A stretch of DNA of 64,000 bases. It comes from Pseudomonas brassicacearum. GTDB taxonomy: Bacteria > Pseudomonadota > Gammaproteobacteria > Pseudomonadales > Pseudomonadaceae. Shown one piece after another: positions 16,132 to 27,730 of this stretch. The notes beneath the pieces were generated by a model. The model did not search any database. It was not told the origin of the DNA and saw nothing but the letters and a program-made list of their open reading frames with translations. The position numbers and the translations under genes were made by a program. Numbering within the stretch: the first letter of the stretch is position 1; each line of letters begins with the position of its first letter. The DNA lies in NCBI RefSeq assembly GCF_000585995.1, contig NZ_CP007410.1:2693430-2757429 (forward strand), read 5' to 3'.

Positions 16132-17634
16132 ATGAGTAACGCCCCGGTAGTAGGCCATTACATCAACGGTCGAGTGCAGGACAGCGACAGCGCACGCTTG
16201 AGCGATGTCTTCAACCCGGCCACCGGCGCGGTGCAGGCCCGGGTCGCCCTGGCCGAACCGGGCATTGTCGATGCGGCGGTGGCCTCGGCGCTGGCGGCAT
16301 TTCCGGCCTGGTCCGAGCAGTCGTCCTTGCGCCGCTCGCGGGTGATGTTCAAGTTCAAGGAACTGCTCGATCGGCATCACGATGAATTGGCGCTGATCAT
16401 CAGCCGGGAGCACGGCAAGGTGTTGTCCGACGCCCACGGCGAAGTCACCCGGGGCATCGAGATCGTCGAGTACGCCTGCGGTGCGCCGAATCTGCTCAAG
16501 ACCGATTTCAGCGACAATATCGGTGGCGGCATCGACAACTGGAACCTGCGCCAGCCCCTGGGCGTGTGCGCCGGGGTCACACCGTTCAATTTCCCGGTGA
16601 TGGTGCCGCTGTGGATGATCCCCTTGGCACTGGTCGCCGGTAACTGCTTCATCCTCAAGCCTTCGGAGCGTGATCCGTCCGCCAGTTTGTTGATGGCCCG
16701 GTTGCTGACTGAAGCCGGGTTGCCGGACGGTGTGTTCAACGTGGTCCAGGGCGACAAAGTGGCGGTGGATGCACTGTTGCAGCACCCGGACATCGAAGCG
16801 ATTTCCTTTGTCGGCTCCACGCCCATCGCCGAATACATCCACCAGCAAGGCACCGCCAACGGCAAACGTGTCCAGGCCCTGGGCGGGGCGAAGAACCACA
16901 TGATCGTCATGCCCGACGCCGACCTCGACCAGGCGGCGGATGCGTTGATTGGCGCCGCCTACGGCTCGGCCGGCGAGCGTTGCATGGCGATCTCCATTGC
17001 GGTGGCGGTCGGTGATGTAGGTGATCAATTGATTGCCAAATTGCTCCCCCGAATCGACCAGTTGAAGATCGGTAATGGCCAGCAGCCCGGTACCGACATG
17101 GGGCCGCTGGTCACCGCCGTGCACAAGGCCAAGGTGGAAGGCTTCATCGACGCCGGTGTCGCCGAGGGTGCCCGACTGATCGTCGACGGTCGTGGCTTCA
17201 AGGTGCCCGGCGCCGAGCAGGGGTTCTTTGTCGGGGCGACGCTGTTCGACCAGCTCACCGCCGAGATGAGCATCTACCAGCAAGAGATCTTCGGTCCGGT
17301 GCTGGGGATCGTTCGCGTGCCGGATTTCGCCAGCGCCGTGGCCCTGATCAATGCCCATGAATTCGGCAACGGGGTGTCGTGCTTCACCCGTGACGGTGGT
17401 ATCGCCCGAGCGTTTGCCCGCAGCATCAAGGTCGGCATGGTGGGGATCAACGTGCCGATTCCGGTGCCCATGGCCTGGCACTCCTTCGGTGGCTGGAAAC
17501 GCTCGCTGTTCGGCGATCACCACGCCTACGGCGAAGAAGGCCTGCGTTTCTACAGCCGTTATAAAAGCGTGATGCAGCGCTGGCCCGACAGCATCGCCAA
17601 GGGGCCTGAATTCAGCATGCCGACTGCCCAATAA
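16132..17634 (+). CDS. iolA: IolA/MmsA: CoA-acylating malonate/methylmalonate semialdehyde dehydrogenase
   Basis: This NAD-dependent enzyme converts malonate semialdehyde plus CoA to acetyl-CoA and CO2, the last step of inositol breakdown. It has 500 residues and belongs to the aldehyde dehydrogenase superfamily. The catalytic cysteine lies in [17 protein letters not shown] at residue 284, and the MMSDH-specific segment [17 protein letters not shown] is near 147-163. The ATG at 16132 is preferred to an in-frame upstream start (16102) because the conserved N-terminus VGHYINGR begins here. The enzyme may also serve valine degradation if no other copy exists, which cannot be judged from this window. 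Confidence 0.93.
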   Translation: MSNAPVVGHYINGRVQDSDSARLSDVFNPATGAVQARVALAEPGIVDAAVASALAAFPAWSEQSSLRRSRVMFKFKELLDRHHDELALIISREHGKVLSDAHGEVTRGIEIVEYACGAPNLLKTDFSDNIGGGIDNWNLRQPLGVCAGVTPFNFPVMVPLWMIPLALVAGNCFILKPSERDPSASLLMARLLTEAGLPDGVFNVVQGDKVAVDALLQHPDIEAISFVGSTPIAEYIHQQGTANGKRVQALGGAKNHMIVMPDADLDQAADALIGAAYGSAGERCMAISIAVAVGDVGDQLIAKLLPRIDQLKIGNGQQPGTDMGPLVTAVHKAKVEGFIDAGVAEGARLIVDGRGFKVPGAEQGFFVGATLFDQLTAEMSIYQQEIFGPVLGIVRVPDFASAVALINAHEFGNGVSCFTRDGGIARAFARSIKVGMVGINVPIPVPMAWHSFGGWKRSLFGDHHAYGEEGLRFYSRYKSVMQRWPDSIAKGPEFSMPTAQ

Positions 17635-17668
17635 CCCGTTTTTCACAAGTGCCGGAGGGAGAACAACA

Positions 17669-18490
17669 ATGAACAAGCCCCTGCGTTTTGCCTTGAACCG
17701 AATGGTTGCCCCGCGCCTGTCACTGCCCGAATTCATTGACCTGGCCCTGGCGTTGAAAACCGATGCCATTGAGATCCGCAACGATCTGAAGGGTGTCGAG
17801 ATCGAAGACGGCATGCCGCCCGGCCGGGTGCGCGAGTTATGTGAGGAAAGGGGCATCAAGGTGCTGTCGATCAATGCCCTTTACCCTTTCGACGTGTGGA
17901 ACGAGGAGCGTCGTGCCCAAGCGGTGAGGCTGGCCGACTATGCCCGCGAATGCGGTGCCGAAGGGTTGGTGATGTGCCCGCTCAACGACCGCACCGACCC
18001 GCGCAGTGAAGCTGAGCGCGCCGCAGGGCTGCGGTCGGCCCTCAGCGAACTGGCGCCGATCCTGCGGGCCTTCGGCATCTACGGTTTCATCGAACCCCTG
18101 GGCTTCGAAGAATGCTCGCTACGCCGCAAGCGCACCGCCGTGGACGCGATCCAGGCCATTGGCGGGCTGGATGTGTTCCGCCTGGTGCATGACACCTTCC
18201 ACCACCATTTGGCGGGTGAGCAGGAATGCTTTCCCGAGTTGACCGGGCTGGTGCACATCTCCGGCGTCGAAGATGCCCAGGCGCCCTTGGCGACCATTCG
18301 CGACGGCCACCGGGTGCTGGTCGGCGAGGCTGACATCCTGGGCAATGCCAGGCAGATCGAGGCGTTGCGGGCCGGGGGGTATGAGGGCTACCTGTCCTTC
18401 GAACCGTTTGCCGAGAGCGTTCATGAACTGGCTGATATCCGCCAGGCGTTGGGGGCGAGTATGAATCACCTGCGCAATCCCCAGGCCTGA
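17669..18490 (+). CDS. iolI: TIM-barrel sugar isomerase, probable inosose isomerase IolI
   Basis: This is a 273-residue xylose-isomerase-like TIM-barrel protein. Bacillus IolI interconverts keto-inositols, which allows entry of D-chiro-inositol and other isomers, and has the same size (about 278). Metal-site motifs include [14 protein letters not shown] near residues 140-153, [13 protein letters not shown] near 172-184 and HISGVEDAQ near 195-203. The start has GGAGG about 9 bases upstream (CCGGAGGGAG). The gene lies inside the iol operon between iolA and iolD, which strongly links it to inositol. IolH or a hydroxypyruvate-isomerase-like activity is an alternative name, so the symbol is tentative. 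Confidence 0.8.
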   Translation: MNKPLRFALNRMVAPRLSLPEFIDLALALKTDAIEIRNDLKGVEIEDGMPPGRVRELCEERGIKVLSINALYPFDVWNEERRAQAVRLADYARECGAEGLVMCPLNDRTDPRSEAERAAGLRSALSELAPILRAFGIYGFIEPLGFEECSLRRKRTAVDAIQAIGGLDVFRLVHDTFHHHLAGEQECFPELTGLVHISGVEDAQAPLATIRDGHRVLVGEADILGNARQIEALRAGGYEGYLSFEPFAESVHELADIRQALGASMNHLRNPQA

Positions 18491-18518
18491 CACGATTGTT
18501 GGTCTGGCGCAGACCCCA

Positions 18519-18608
18519 TGTGGGAGCGGGCTTGCTCGCGAAGGCGGTGGCACATTCAACATCGATTTCGCCTGGCACACCGCTTTCGCGAGCAAGCCCG
18601 CTCCCACA
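18519..18608. repeat. REPIN-type paired palindrome, family A, inside the iol operon
   Basis: Inverted TGTGGGAGCGGGCTTGCTCG copies lie between iolI and iolD. The right end reaches within 50 bp of the iolD start, so the hairpin could affect transcript stability there. Confidence 0.9.
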
Positions 18609-18656
18609 GGAGATTTGGGCCAGCTGCAAGATGTGCATTCCAAAAAAGGTGCAAGC

Positions 18657-21628
<2,972 letters not shown>

Positions 21629-21639
21629 CCCCAATCCCC

Positions 21640-21729
21640 TGTGGGAGCGGGCTTGCTCGCGAAAGCGGACTGACATTCGACATTGATGTCGACTGATACA
21701 CCGCTTTCGCGAGCAAGCCCGCTCCCACA
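21640..21729. repeat. REPIN-type paired palindrome, family A, inside the iol operon
   Basis: Inverted TGTGGGAGCGGGCTTGCTCG copies begin 11 bp after the iolG stop. This is the third such element within the iol gene series. Confidence 0.9.
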
Positions 21730-21802
21730 GTAGACCGTGTTTACCTGAAGCTACCCGGTCAAGTGTTGGGACTGAATTCAATCCGTAATCTAAGGAGCTT
21801 TC

Positions 21803-22855
21803 ATGCGAATCGGGCTAGTCGGCTACGGCAAGGGTGGGCGGTTCTTTCACGCGCCGCTGATCAGCAGTCTGCCGGGGGCTACGTTCGTCGGCGTGGTGAC
21901 CCGGTCCGCCGAGCGCCGCCAACAATTGGCCAGCGATCACCCGCAGGCCCAGGCCTTCGACACCCTCGAACAATTGGTGGCGGCCGGGGTTGATGCGGTG
22001 GTGGTGTCCACGCCTTTGGACGGTCGCCCGGCCATTGTGATGCACGCCATCGAACTCGGCGTGGCGGTGGTCAGCGACAAACCGTTCGCCCCTGACGCCG
22101 CGCAGGCCGAGGCGATGGTGTTGGCCGCCGAACGTCGCAACGTGCCTTTGAGCGTGTACCAGAACCGCCGCTGGGATTCGGATTTCCTGACCCTGCGCAA
22201 GCTGCTGGCCTCCGGGGCTCTCGGGCAAGTCATTCGTTTTGAGTCGAGTGTCGAACGTTATTCGCCAACCTCGGTAGGCAAAGGCAGCGGTGGCGGATTC
22301 CTGCGCGACCTCGGCAGCCATCTGGTGGACCAGGCACTGCAATTGTTCGGGCCGGTGACCAGGGTCTACGCCGAACTGGACTACCGGCAGCCAGGCCAGG
22401 TGTTCGACAACGGCTTCTTTATGTCTTTGACCCATGCCAGTGGCGTGATCTCCCACCTGAGCGGCAATTGCGTGCAAAACGCGCCGCGCCCACGTTTCCG
22501 GGTCAACGGCACCCAGGGTTGCTACACCGTCGAAGGTTTGGATGGCCAGGAAGCCCAGGCGCTGGCGGGGTTGAGCCCGGCGACCGAGGGCGAGCGCTGG
22601 GGCGCCGAAGAACATCGGCGCTGGGGCTGGTTCGAACACGGCACCGAGCGCGAGCGGGTGACCTCGGAGCGGGGCTGCTGGATCGAGTTCTACCAACGTC
22701 TGCAAACCGCGTTGCAGAGCGCCGGCCCTCTGCCGGTGGAGGCCCGTGATGCACTGGCGACCACGCGCATTCTGGACGCGGCCAGGCAGAGCGCCGAGCA
22801 GCGCGAAGTGCTGCTATTGACCACGCCTGTGGGTCATGGAATAAAAAACGAATAA
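21803..22855 (+). CDS. Gfo/Idh/MocA oxidoreductase, possible scyllo-inositol dehydrogenase
   Basis: This is a 350-residue NAD(P)-dependent sugar or polyol dehydrogenase. The Rossmann motif is GLVGYGKGGRFFHAPLI at the N-terminus, and the catalytic segment reads VVSDKPFAPDAAQAE, with DKP in place of the usual EKP. This form is shared with the YdgJ/YvaA (IolW, NADP-dependent scyllo-inositol 2-dehydrogenase) group. The C-terminal domain contains GGGFLRDLGSHLVDQALQL. AAGGAG precedes the ATG. It ends the iol gene run just before an IolR-like site and the ABC importer. Reduction of scyllo-inosose to scyllo-inositol, or the reverse, is the likely role but not proven. Confidence 0.85.
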   Translation: MRIGLVGYGKGGRFFHAPLISSLPGATFVGVVTRSAERRQQLASDHPQAQAFDTLEQLVAAGVDAVVVSTPLDGRPAIVMHAIELGVAVVSDKPFAPDAAQAEAMVLAAERRNVPLSVYQNRRWDSDFLTLRKLLASGALGQVIRFESSVERYSPTSVGKGSGGGFLRDLGSHLVDQALQLFGPVTRVYAELDYRQPGQVFDNGFFMSLTHASGVISHLSGNCVQNAPRPRFRVNGTQGCYTVEGLDGQEAQALAGLSPATEGERWGAEEHRRWGWFEHGTERERVTSERGCWIEFYQRLQTALQSAGPLPVEARDALATTRILDAARQSAEQREVLLLTTPVGHGIKNE

Positions 22856-22876
22856 AATTCTAAAATCAGTTGATAT

Positions 22877-22890
22877 GGAAAATATTTTCC
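22877..22890. promoter_or_regulatory. Candidate IolR operator upstream of the ABC importer
   Basis: GGAA-AATATT-TTCC is a second perfect GGAA-N6-TTCC palindrome, 20 bp after the preceding stop and 311 bp before the binding-protein gene. It suggests that the importer has its own IolR-controlled promoter. The remaining 346-bp gap shows no other clear signal except a short frame at 22998. Confidence 0.65.
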
Positions 22891-22997
22891 AATAAAGTCG
22901 ATTCCAGGTTACCGACAATCCTGTCCGCCTCCCGCCAAGCGCGCCTTGAACGGATGAAGGACGAAACAAAAACAAGAAACACAGCTAGGTACCGTCG

Positions 22998-23150
22998 ATG
23001 AAAACCTTCAGCCGTTCTGCGTTTCACCTGCCACATCTGCTGCGCCTGTCCGCAATCCTTCCCCTGTTCGAATCCCTGTGCATCCAGCGCAAGGGCGCCA
23101 TCGTGTGTTGCATGCCCGGCGCGCCCATCGTGCGTTTGCCGCGTTCCTGA
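22998..23150 (+). other. Possible 50-residue ORF in the importer leader
   Basis: A frame from ATG 22998 to TGA 23150 encodes a peptide starting MKTFSRSAFHLPHLLRL, hydrophobic in the middle, with three cysteines. No strong ribosome site is visible upstream. It ends 51 bp before the binding-protein gene. It may be only chance coding in a long leader. Confidence 0.2.
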
Positions 23151-23201
23151 TCCGCTGCGCCTTATCCATAAAACCAACAACAAAGTGGAGAAAGACCGTT
23201 C

Positions 23202-24128
23202 ATGAAGACCAAGACCCGTATCGCCTCGCTGGCCCTGTCGTTGATGCTCACCAGCGGCGCTGCCCTGGCGGACTTGAAGATCGGTGTCAGCATGTCCCAG
23301 TTCGATGACACCTGGCTGACTTACCTGCGCGAATCCATGGACAAGAAAGCCAAGTCCCTGCCGGACGGCGTCACCCTGCAGTTCGAAGACGCCCGCAGCG
23401 ACGTGGTCAAGCAACTGAGCCAGGTGGAAAGCTTCATCAGCCAGAAGGTCGACGCGATCATCGTCAACCCGGTGGACACCGCCGCGACCCAACGCATCAC
23501 CAAGGCCGCCGTCGCCGCCGGTATCCCGTTGGTCTACGTCAATCGCCGCCCCGACGATCTGAAACTGCCGGCAGGCGTGGTCACCGTTGCCTCCGACGAC
23601 CTGGAGGCCGGTCGCATGCAGATGCAATACCTGGCTGAAAAAATGGGCGGCAAGGGCGACATCGTGATCCTGCTGGGTGACTTGGCCAATAACTCCACCA
23701 CCAACCGCACCAAGGGCGTCAAGGACGTGCTGGCCAAGTACCCCAACATCAAGATCGAGCAGGAGCAGACCGGCACCTGGTTGCGCGACAAGGGAATGAC
23801 CCTGGTCAACGACTGGCTGACCCAGGGGCGCGAGTTCCAGGCGGTGGTGGCCAACAACGACGAAATGGCCATTGGCGCCGCGATGGCCCTCAAGCAAGCG
23901 GGCAAGGAGAAGGGCAGCGTATTGATTGCCGGGGTCGATGGCACGCCGGATGGCTTGAATGCGATCAAGAAAGGCGACATGGCAGTCTCGGTGTTCCAGG
24001 ACGCCAAGGGCCAGGCCGATGGATCGATCGACACGGCGGTGAAAATGGTCAAGAAACAGCCGGTCGAGCAGGCCGTCTGGGTGCCGTACCGCTTGATCAC
24101 GCCGGAAAACGTCGATCAGTTCAAGTGA
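23202..24128 (+). CDS. Sugar (probably inositol) ABC transporter substrate-binding protein
   Basis: This is a periplasmic binding protein of the ribose/galactose type (periplasmic binding protein 4, LacI-like fold), with 308 residues. A signal peptide covers about residues 1-23 and ends LTSGAALA before [10 protein letters not shown]. Sugar-binding features are the Phe-Asp pair in [22 protein letters not shown] near 115-121 and [15 protein letters not shown] near 243-257. The start has GTGGAGAAA close upstream. It heads a three-gene importer directly after the iol operon and behind a candidate IolR site, which points to myo-inositol as ligand, as for IbpA in Caulobacter. Ribose or another sugar is not ruled out. 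Confidence 0.88.
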   Translation: MKTKTRIASLALSLMLTSGAALADLKIGVSMSQFDDTWLTYLRESMDKKAKSLPDGVTLQFEDARSDVVKQLSQVESFISQKVDAIIVNPVDTAATQRITKAAVAAGIPLVYVNRRPDDLKLPAGVVTVASDDLEAGRMQMQYLAEKMGGKGDIVILLGDLANNSTTNRTKGVKDVLAKYPNIKIEQEQTGTWLRDKGMTLVNDWLTQGREFQAVVANNDEMAIGAAMALKQAGKEKGSVLIAGVDGTPDGLNAIKKGDMAVSVFQDAKGQADGSIDTAVKMVKKQPVEQAVWVPYRLITPENVDQFK

Positions 24129-24207
24129 CGTTCAACGCGTCCTCGGTCCCACCACAACAATAAACAGGCAAGGTCGCACGCCGACCTTGCCGAGGGAGTA
24201 CCTGATC

Positions 24208-25761
24208 ATGTTCGCTTCAGCGACTGCTTCGAGCGCCCCGGCGAGGATTGTCCCGCCGGACGTATTATCTGAAGAACCGTACCTGCTGGAAGTCGCTAAT
24301 GTCAGCAAAGGCTTTCCCGGCGTGGTGGCCCTGTCCGATGTACAACTGCGGGTCCGTCCAGGCTCCGTGCTGGCCTTGATGGGTGAAAACGGTGCCGGAA
24401 AATCGACCCTGATGAAAATCATCGCCGGCATCTACCAGCCGGACGCCGGCGAACTACGCCTGCGGGGCAAACCGGTCACGTTCGACACGCCCCTGGCGGC
24501 GTTGCAGGCCGGCATTGCGATGATCCATCAGGAGCTGAACCTGATGCCCCACATGAGCATCGCCGAGAACATCTGGATTGGCCGTGAACAACTCAACGGC
24601 CTGCACATGATCGACCACGGCGAAATGCACCGCTGCACTGCCAGGTTGCTGGAACGCCTGCGTATCAACCTCGACCCCGAGGAGCAGGTGGGCAACCTGA
24701 GCATTGCCGAGCGGCAGATGGTCGAGATCGCCAAGGCCGTGTCCTACGACTCCGACATTCTGATCATGGACGAACCGACCTCGGCCATCACCGAGACAGA
24801 AGTCGCCCATCTGTTCTCGATCATTGCCGACCTCAAGTCCCAGGGTAAGGGCATCATCTACATCACCCACAAAATGAATGAGGTGTTTGCCATCGCCGAT
24901 GAAGTGGCGGTGTTTCGCGACGGCGCCTACATCGGCCTGCAACGGGCCGACAGCATGGACGGCGACAGCCTGATTTCGATGATGGTCGGGCGCGAACTGA
25001 GCCAGTTGTTCCCGGTGCGGGAGCAACCCATCGGCGATTTGGTGCTGTCGGTGCGCGACCTGAGCCTGGACGGCATCTTCAAAGGGGTGTCGTTCGACCT
25101 GCATGCCGGGGAAATCCTCGGCATCGCCGGGTTGATGGGCTCGGGCCGGACCAACGTGGCCGAGGCGATTTTCGGCGTGACCCCGAGCACGGGCGGTGAA
25201 ATCTTCCTGGACGGCCAACCGGTGCGCATCAGCGACCCGCACATGGCCATCGAGAAGGGTTTTGCCCTGTTGACAGAGGATCGCAAGCTCAGCGGCTTGT
25301 TCCCCTGCTTGTCGGTGCTGGAAAACATGGAAATGGCCGTGCTGCCCCATTACGTCGGCAACGGCTTCATCCAGCAGAAAGCCCTGCGCGCCTTGTGCGA
25401 GGACATGTGCAAGAAACTGCGGGTCAAGACGCCGTCCCTGGAGCAGTGCATCGACACCCTGTCCGGCGGCAACCAGCAGAAGGCGCTGTTGGCGCGCTGG
25501 CTGATGACCAACCCGCGCATCCTGATCCTCGACGAGCCGACCCGCGGCATCGACGTCGGCGCCAAGGCCGAGATCTACCGACTCATTTCCTACCTCGCCA
25601 GCGAAGGCATGGCGGTGATCATGATTTCCTCGGAGCTGCCGGAAGTACTGGGCATGAGCGACCGGGTCATGGTGATGCACGAGGGCGATCTGATGGGCAC
25701 CCTCGACCGCAGCGAAGCGACCCAGGAACGAGTGATGCAACTGGCTTCGGGCCTGTCCTGA
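24208..25761 (+). CDS. Sugar ABC transporter ATP-binding protein (double ATPase)
   Basis: This is the cytoplasmic ATPase of the importer, with two fused nucleotide-binding domains (517 residues). The first has Walker [14 protein letters not shown] near residues 58-70 and Walker [12 protein letters not shown]. The second has the degenerate [16 protein letters not shown] in place of Walker A, a signature [15 protein letters not shown] and Walker [16 protein letters not shown]. This layout is normal for RbsA/MglA-type proteins. The ATG at 24208 is chosen because GAGGGAG lies 10 bases upstream; a TTG at 24187 is in frame but lacks a site. It lies between the binding-protein and permease genes, in the order typical of sugar importers. 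Confidence 0.93.
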   Translation: MFASATASSAPARIVPPDVLSEEPYLLEVANVSKGFPGVVALSDVQLRVRPGSVLALMGENGAGKSTLMKIIAGIYQPDAGELRLRGKPVTFDTPLAALQAGIAMIHQELNLMPHMSIAENIWIGREQLNGLHMIDHGEMHRCTARLLERLRINLDPEEQVGNLSIAERQMVEIAKAVSYDSDILIMDEPTSAITETEVAHLFSIIADLKSQGKGIIYITHKMNEVFAIADEVAVFRDGAYIGLQRADSMDGDSLISMMVGRELSQLFPVREQPIGDLVLSVRDLSLDGIFKGVSFDLHAGEILGIAGLMGSGRTNVAEAIFGVTPSTGGEIFLDGQPVRISDPHMAIEKGFALLTEDRKLSGLFPCLSVLENMEMAVLPHYVGNGFIQQKALRALCEDMCKKLRVKTPSLEQCIDTLSGGNQQKALLARWLMTNPRILILDEPTRGIDVGAKAEIYRLISYLASEGMAVIMISSELPEVLGMSDRVMVMHEGDLMGTLDRSEATQERVMQLASGLS

Positions 25762-25795
25762 TGCTCGTCAGTCCAGATAAAAAAGGTAAGTGGAT

Positions 25796-26818
25796 ATGAA
25801 CGCGATATTGGAAAACAAACCCGCGGCAGCACCGACCAGGCCCCGGCGGCGTCTGCCGACGGAGCTGAGCATCTTCCTGGTGCTGATCGGCATCGGCCTG
25901 GTGTTCGAAATGTTCGGCTGGATCATGCGCGACCAGAGTTTCCTGATGAACTCCCAGCGCCTGGTGCTGATGATCCTGCAAGTGTCGATCATCGGCTTGC
26001 TGGCCATCGGCGTGACCCAGGTGATCATCACCACCGGTATCGACCTGTCGTCCGGCTCGGTGCTGGCGCTGTCGGCGATGATCGCCGCCAGCCTGGCCCA
26101 GACCTCGGACTTCGCCCGGGCGGTATTTCCTTCCCTGACGGACCTGCCGGTGTGGATCCCGGTGGTGGCGGGGCTTGGCGTGGGGCTGCTGGCCGGCGCG
26201 ATCAACGGCAGCATCATCGCCGTGACCGGCATCCCACCTTTTATTGCCACCCTCGGCATGATGGTCTCGGCCCGTGGCCTGGCGCGTTACTACACCGAAG
26301 GCCAGCCGGTGAGCATGTTGTCCGATTCCTATACCGCCATCGGCCATGGCGCCATGCCGGTGATCATCTTCCTGGTGGTGGCGGTGATTTTTCACATCGC
26401 CCTGCGCTACACCAAGTACGGCAAATACACTTACGCCATTGGCGGCAACATGCAGGCAGCGCGCACGTCGGGGATCAACGTCAAGCGCCACTTGGTGATT
26501 GTCTACAGCATCGCCGGTCTGCTGGCGGGGCTGGCCGGGGTGGTGGCCTCGGCGCGGGCGGCGACCGGTCAGGCCGGCATGGGCATGTCCTATGAGCTGG
26601 ACGCGATTGCGGCGGCGGTGATTGGCGGGACCAGCCTGGCGGGCGGTGTGGGGCGCATCACCGGCACGGTGATCGGCGCGCTGATCCTTGGAGTGATGGC
26701 CAGCGGCTTTACCTTTGTCGGCGTCGACGCCTACATCCAGGACATCATCAAAGGGCTGATCATCGTGGTGGCGGTGGTCATCGACCAGTACCGTAATAAA
26801 CGCAAACTCAAGCGCTGA
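25796..26818 (+). CDS. Sugar ABC transporter permease
   Basis: This inner-membrane permease of the RbsC/AraH type has 340 residues and about nine to ten membrane segments. Family motifs are TTGIDLSSGSVLALSAMIAA near residues 82-101, GIPPFIATLGMM, and the cytoplasmic-loop GGNMQAARTSGINVKR. A short hydrophilic N-terminus rich in Pro and Arg precedes the first segment. AAAAGGTAAG upstream of the ATG at 25796 is a usable ribosome site. This completes the inositol-type importer, and the gene is followed by a GC hairpin that may end the transcript. Confidence 0.92.
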   Translation: MNAILENKPAAAPTRPRRRLPTELSIFLVLIGIGLVFEMFGWIMRDQSFLMNSQRLVLMILQVSIIGLLAIGVTQVIITTGIDLSSGSVLALSAMIAASLAQTSDFARAVFPSLTDLPVWIPVVAGLGVGLLAGAINGSIIAVTGIPPFIATLGMMVSARGLARYYTEGQPVSMLSDSYTAIGHGAMPVIIFLVVAVIFHIALRYTKYGKYTYAIGGNMQAARTSGINVKRHLVIVYSIAGLLAGLAGVVASARAATGQAGMGMSYELDAIAAAVIGGTSLAGGVGRITGTVIGALILGVMASGFTFVGVDAYIQDIIKGLIIVVAVVIDQYRNKRKLKR

Positions 26819-26840
26819 ACGCCTTGGTATTGCGACAATG

Positions 26841-26863
26841 CGCCACGCCTGACCCGCGTGGCG
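26841..26863 (+). terminator. GC-rich hairpin after the importer operon
   Basis: CGCCACGC-CTGACCC-GCGTGGCG is a perfect 8-bp stem, 22 bp after the permease stop. It is followed only by the interrupted T stretch TTGCCATTTGTCTTCTT, so termination may be weak. Confidence 0.55.
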
Positions 26864-26992
26864 TTGCCATTTGTCTTCTTAATACAGCTATTACACCGAA
26901 TTTCTTGTTATAAACGCACTCCGATGACCACCAAAAGCCTGTCAGAGAACATTTGCAGGGGTTGTCGGACATTTTCCCTATGTTTTCAGTTG

Positions 26993-27105
26993 CTGAGGCC
27001 TCGACTCGGCCTTAGACTGCCGCCCCTCGTAAATTGAGTGCCGGGTGGCGCTTGGAAGAGACGGCGCCTTCCCGATGAGCGTGGCAGCTGCGCTGCGGGA
27101 CGCTC
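26993..27105 (+). other. Structured leader region before the DksA-like gene
   Basis: Three stems follow one another in the 327-bp gap: CTGAGGCC/GGCCTTAG (26993-27015), GCCGCCC/GGGTGGC (27019-27049) with an inner CTC/GAG, and GAGCGT/ACGCTC (27077-27105) enclosing GCAGC-TGC-GCTGC. It could be a 5' leader of the next gene or a small RNA. No known riboswitch consensus was recognised. The remainder of the gap is AT-rich. Confidence 0.35.
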
Positions 27106-27145
27106 CATAATTCGCCTTAATGCACGTTTTTCTATAGAGATATCA

Positions 27146-27550
27146 ATGACAAAGGAAAAGTTGCTGGCCATGCCGGCGGATGACTACATGAATGCCGAGC
27201 AGCTGGCTTTCTTCACCAAGCTGTTGCAGAACATGAAAGTCGAAACCCACGAGCGCATCGAACAGAACCGAATCGCCATTGAGAGCCTGGACACCCCGGC
27301 TGACCCAGCGGACGCTGCTTCCGTAGAAGAAGAGCGTACCTGGCTGGTCAACGCCATTGATCGCGACCAGCGCATGCTGCCTCAACTGGAGCAGGCCCTG
27401 GACCGTATCAACGATGACAGCTTTGGCTGGTGCGACGACAGCGGCGAGGCCATTGGCCTCAAGCGCCTGCTGATCAGCCCGACCACCAAGTACTGCATCG
27501 AAGCCCAGGAACGTCACGAGCAGATCGACAAGCACCAGCGTCAGGCTTGA
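27146..27550 (+). CDS. TraR/DksA-family protein lacking the full Cys4 zinc site
   Basis: This is a small (134-residue) protein of the DksA/TraR family, which binds in the RNA polymerase secondary channel. The N-terminal two thirds form a helical hairpin of the DksA coiled-coil type, with the acidic tip DTPADPADAAS at about residues 49-59. The zinc-finger part reads GWCDDSGEAIGLKRLLISP, then TTKYCIEAQE: only Cys96 and Cys117 remain of the four positions, with Ser99 and Ala120 at the others. This resembles DksA2, the zinc-independent paralogue of P. aeruginosa. The ATG at 27146 is preferred over an upstream GTG or ATG, since upstream residues do not fit the family. A strong terminator follows. 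Confidence 0.82.
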   Translation: MTKEKLLAMPADDYMNAEQLAFFTKLLQNMKVETHERIEQNRIAIESLDTPADPADAASVEEERTWLVNAIDRDQRMLPQLEQALDRINDDSFGWCDDSGEAIGLKRLLISPTTKYCIEAQERHEQIDKHQRQA

Positions 27551-27563
27551 TTCGCGCCTCAAG

Positions 27564-27604
27564 AAAAAAATCGCAGCCTTCTTGACGAAGGCCGCGATTT
27601 TTTG
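27564..27604 (+). terminator. Rho-independent terminator after the DksA-like gene
   Basis: AAAAAATCGC-A-GCCTTC-TTGAC-GAAGGC-C-GCGATTTTTT forms a long stem flanked by A and T runs, starting 14 bp after the stop. The symmetry suggests it works in both directions. Confidence 0.88.
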
Positions 27605-27730
27605 CTTTCGCCTGCGCCTGTTTCTCTACTTCCGTTGACCTGCTGCAAGACCACGACTAATGGACCATGGATAATGGCTCGGTAGTGGCGTTTAATGCGG
27701 GCATAACAACGAGAAGTGTGGGTGACGAAC

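Noticed and set aside
16027..17874. 615-residue frame antisense to iolA
   Set aside because: Long antisense frames are expected opposite GC-rich genes; the sense gene is a certain dehydrogenase.
26841..26863. Strong terminator after the importer
   Set aside because: The stem is perfect, but the following T stretch is interrupted; it is kept only as a weak candidate.
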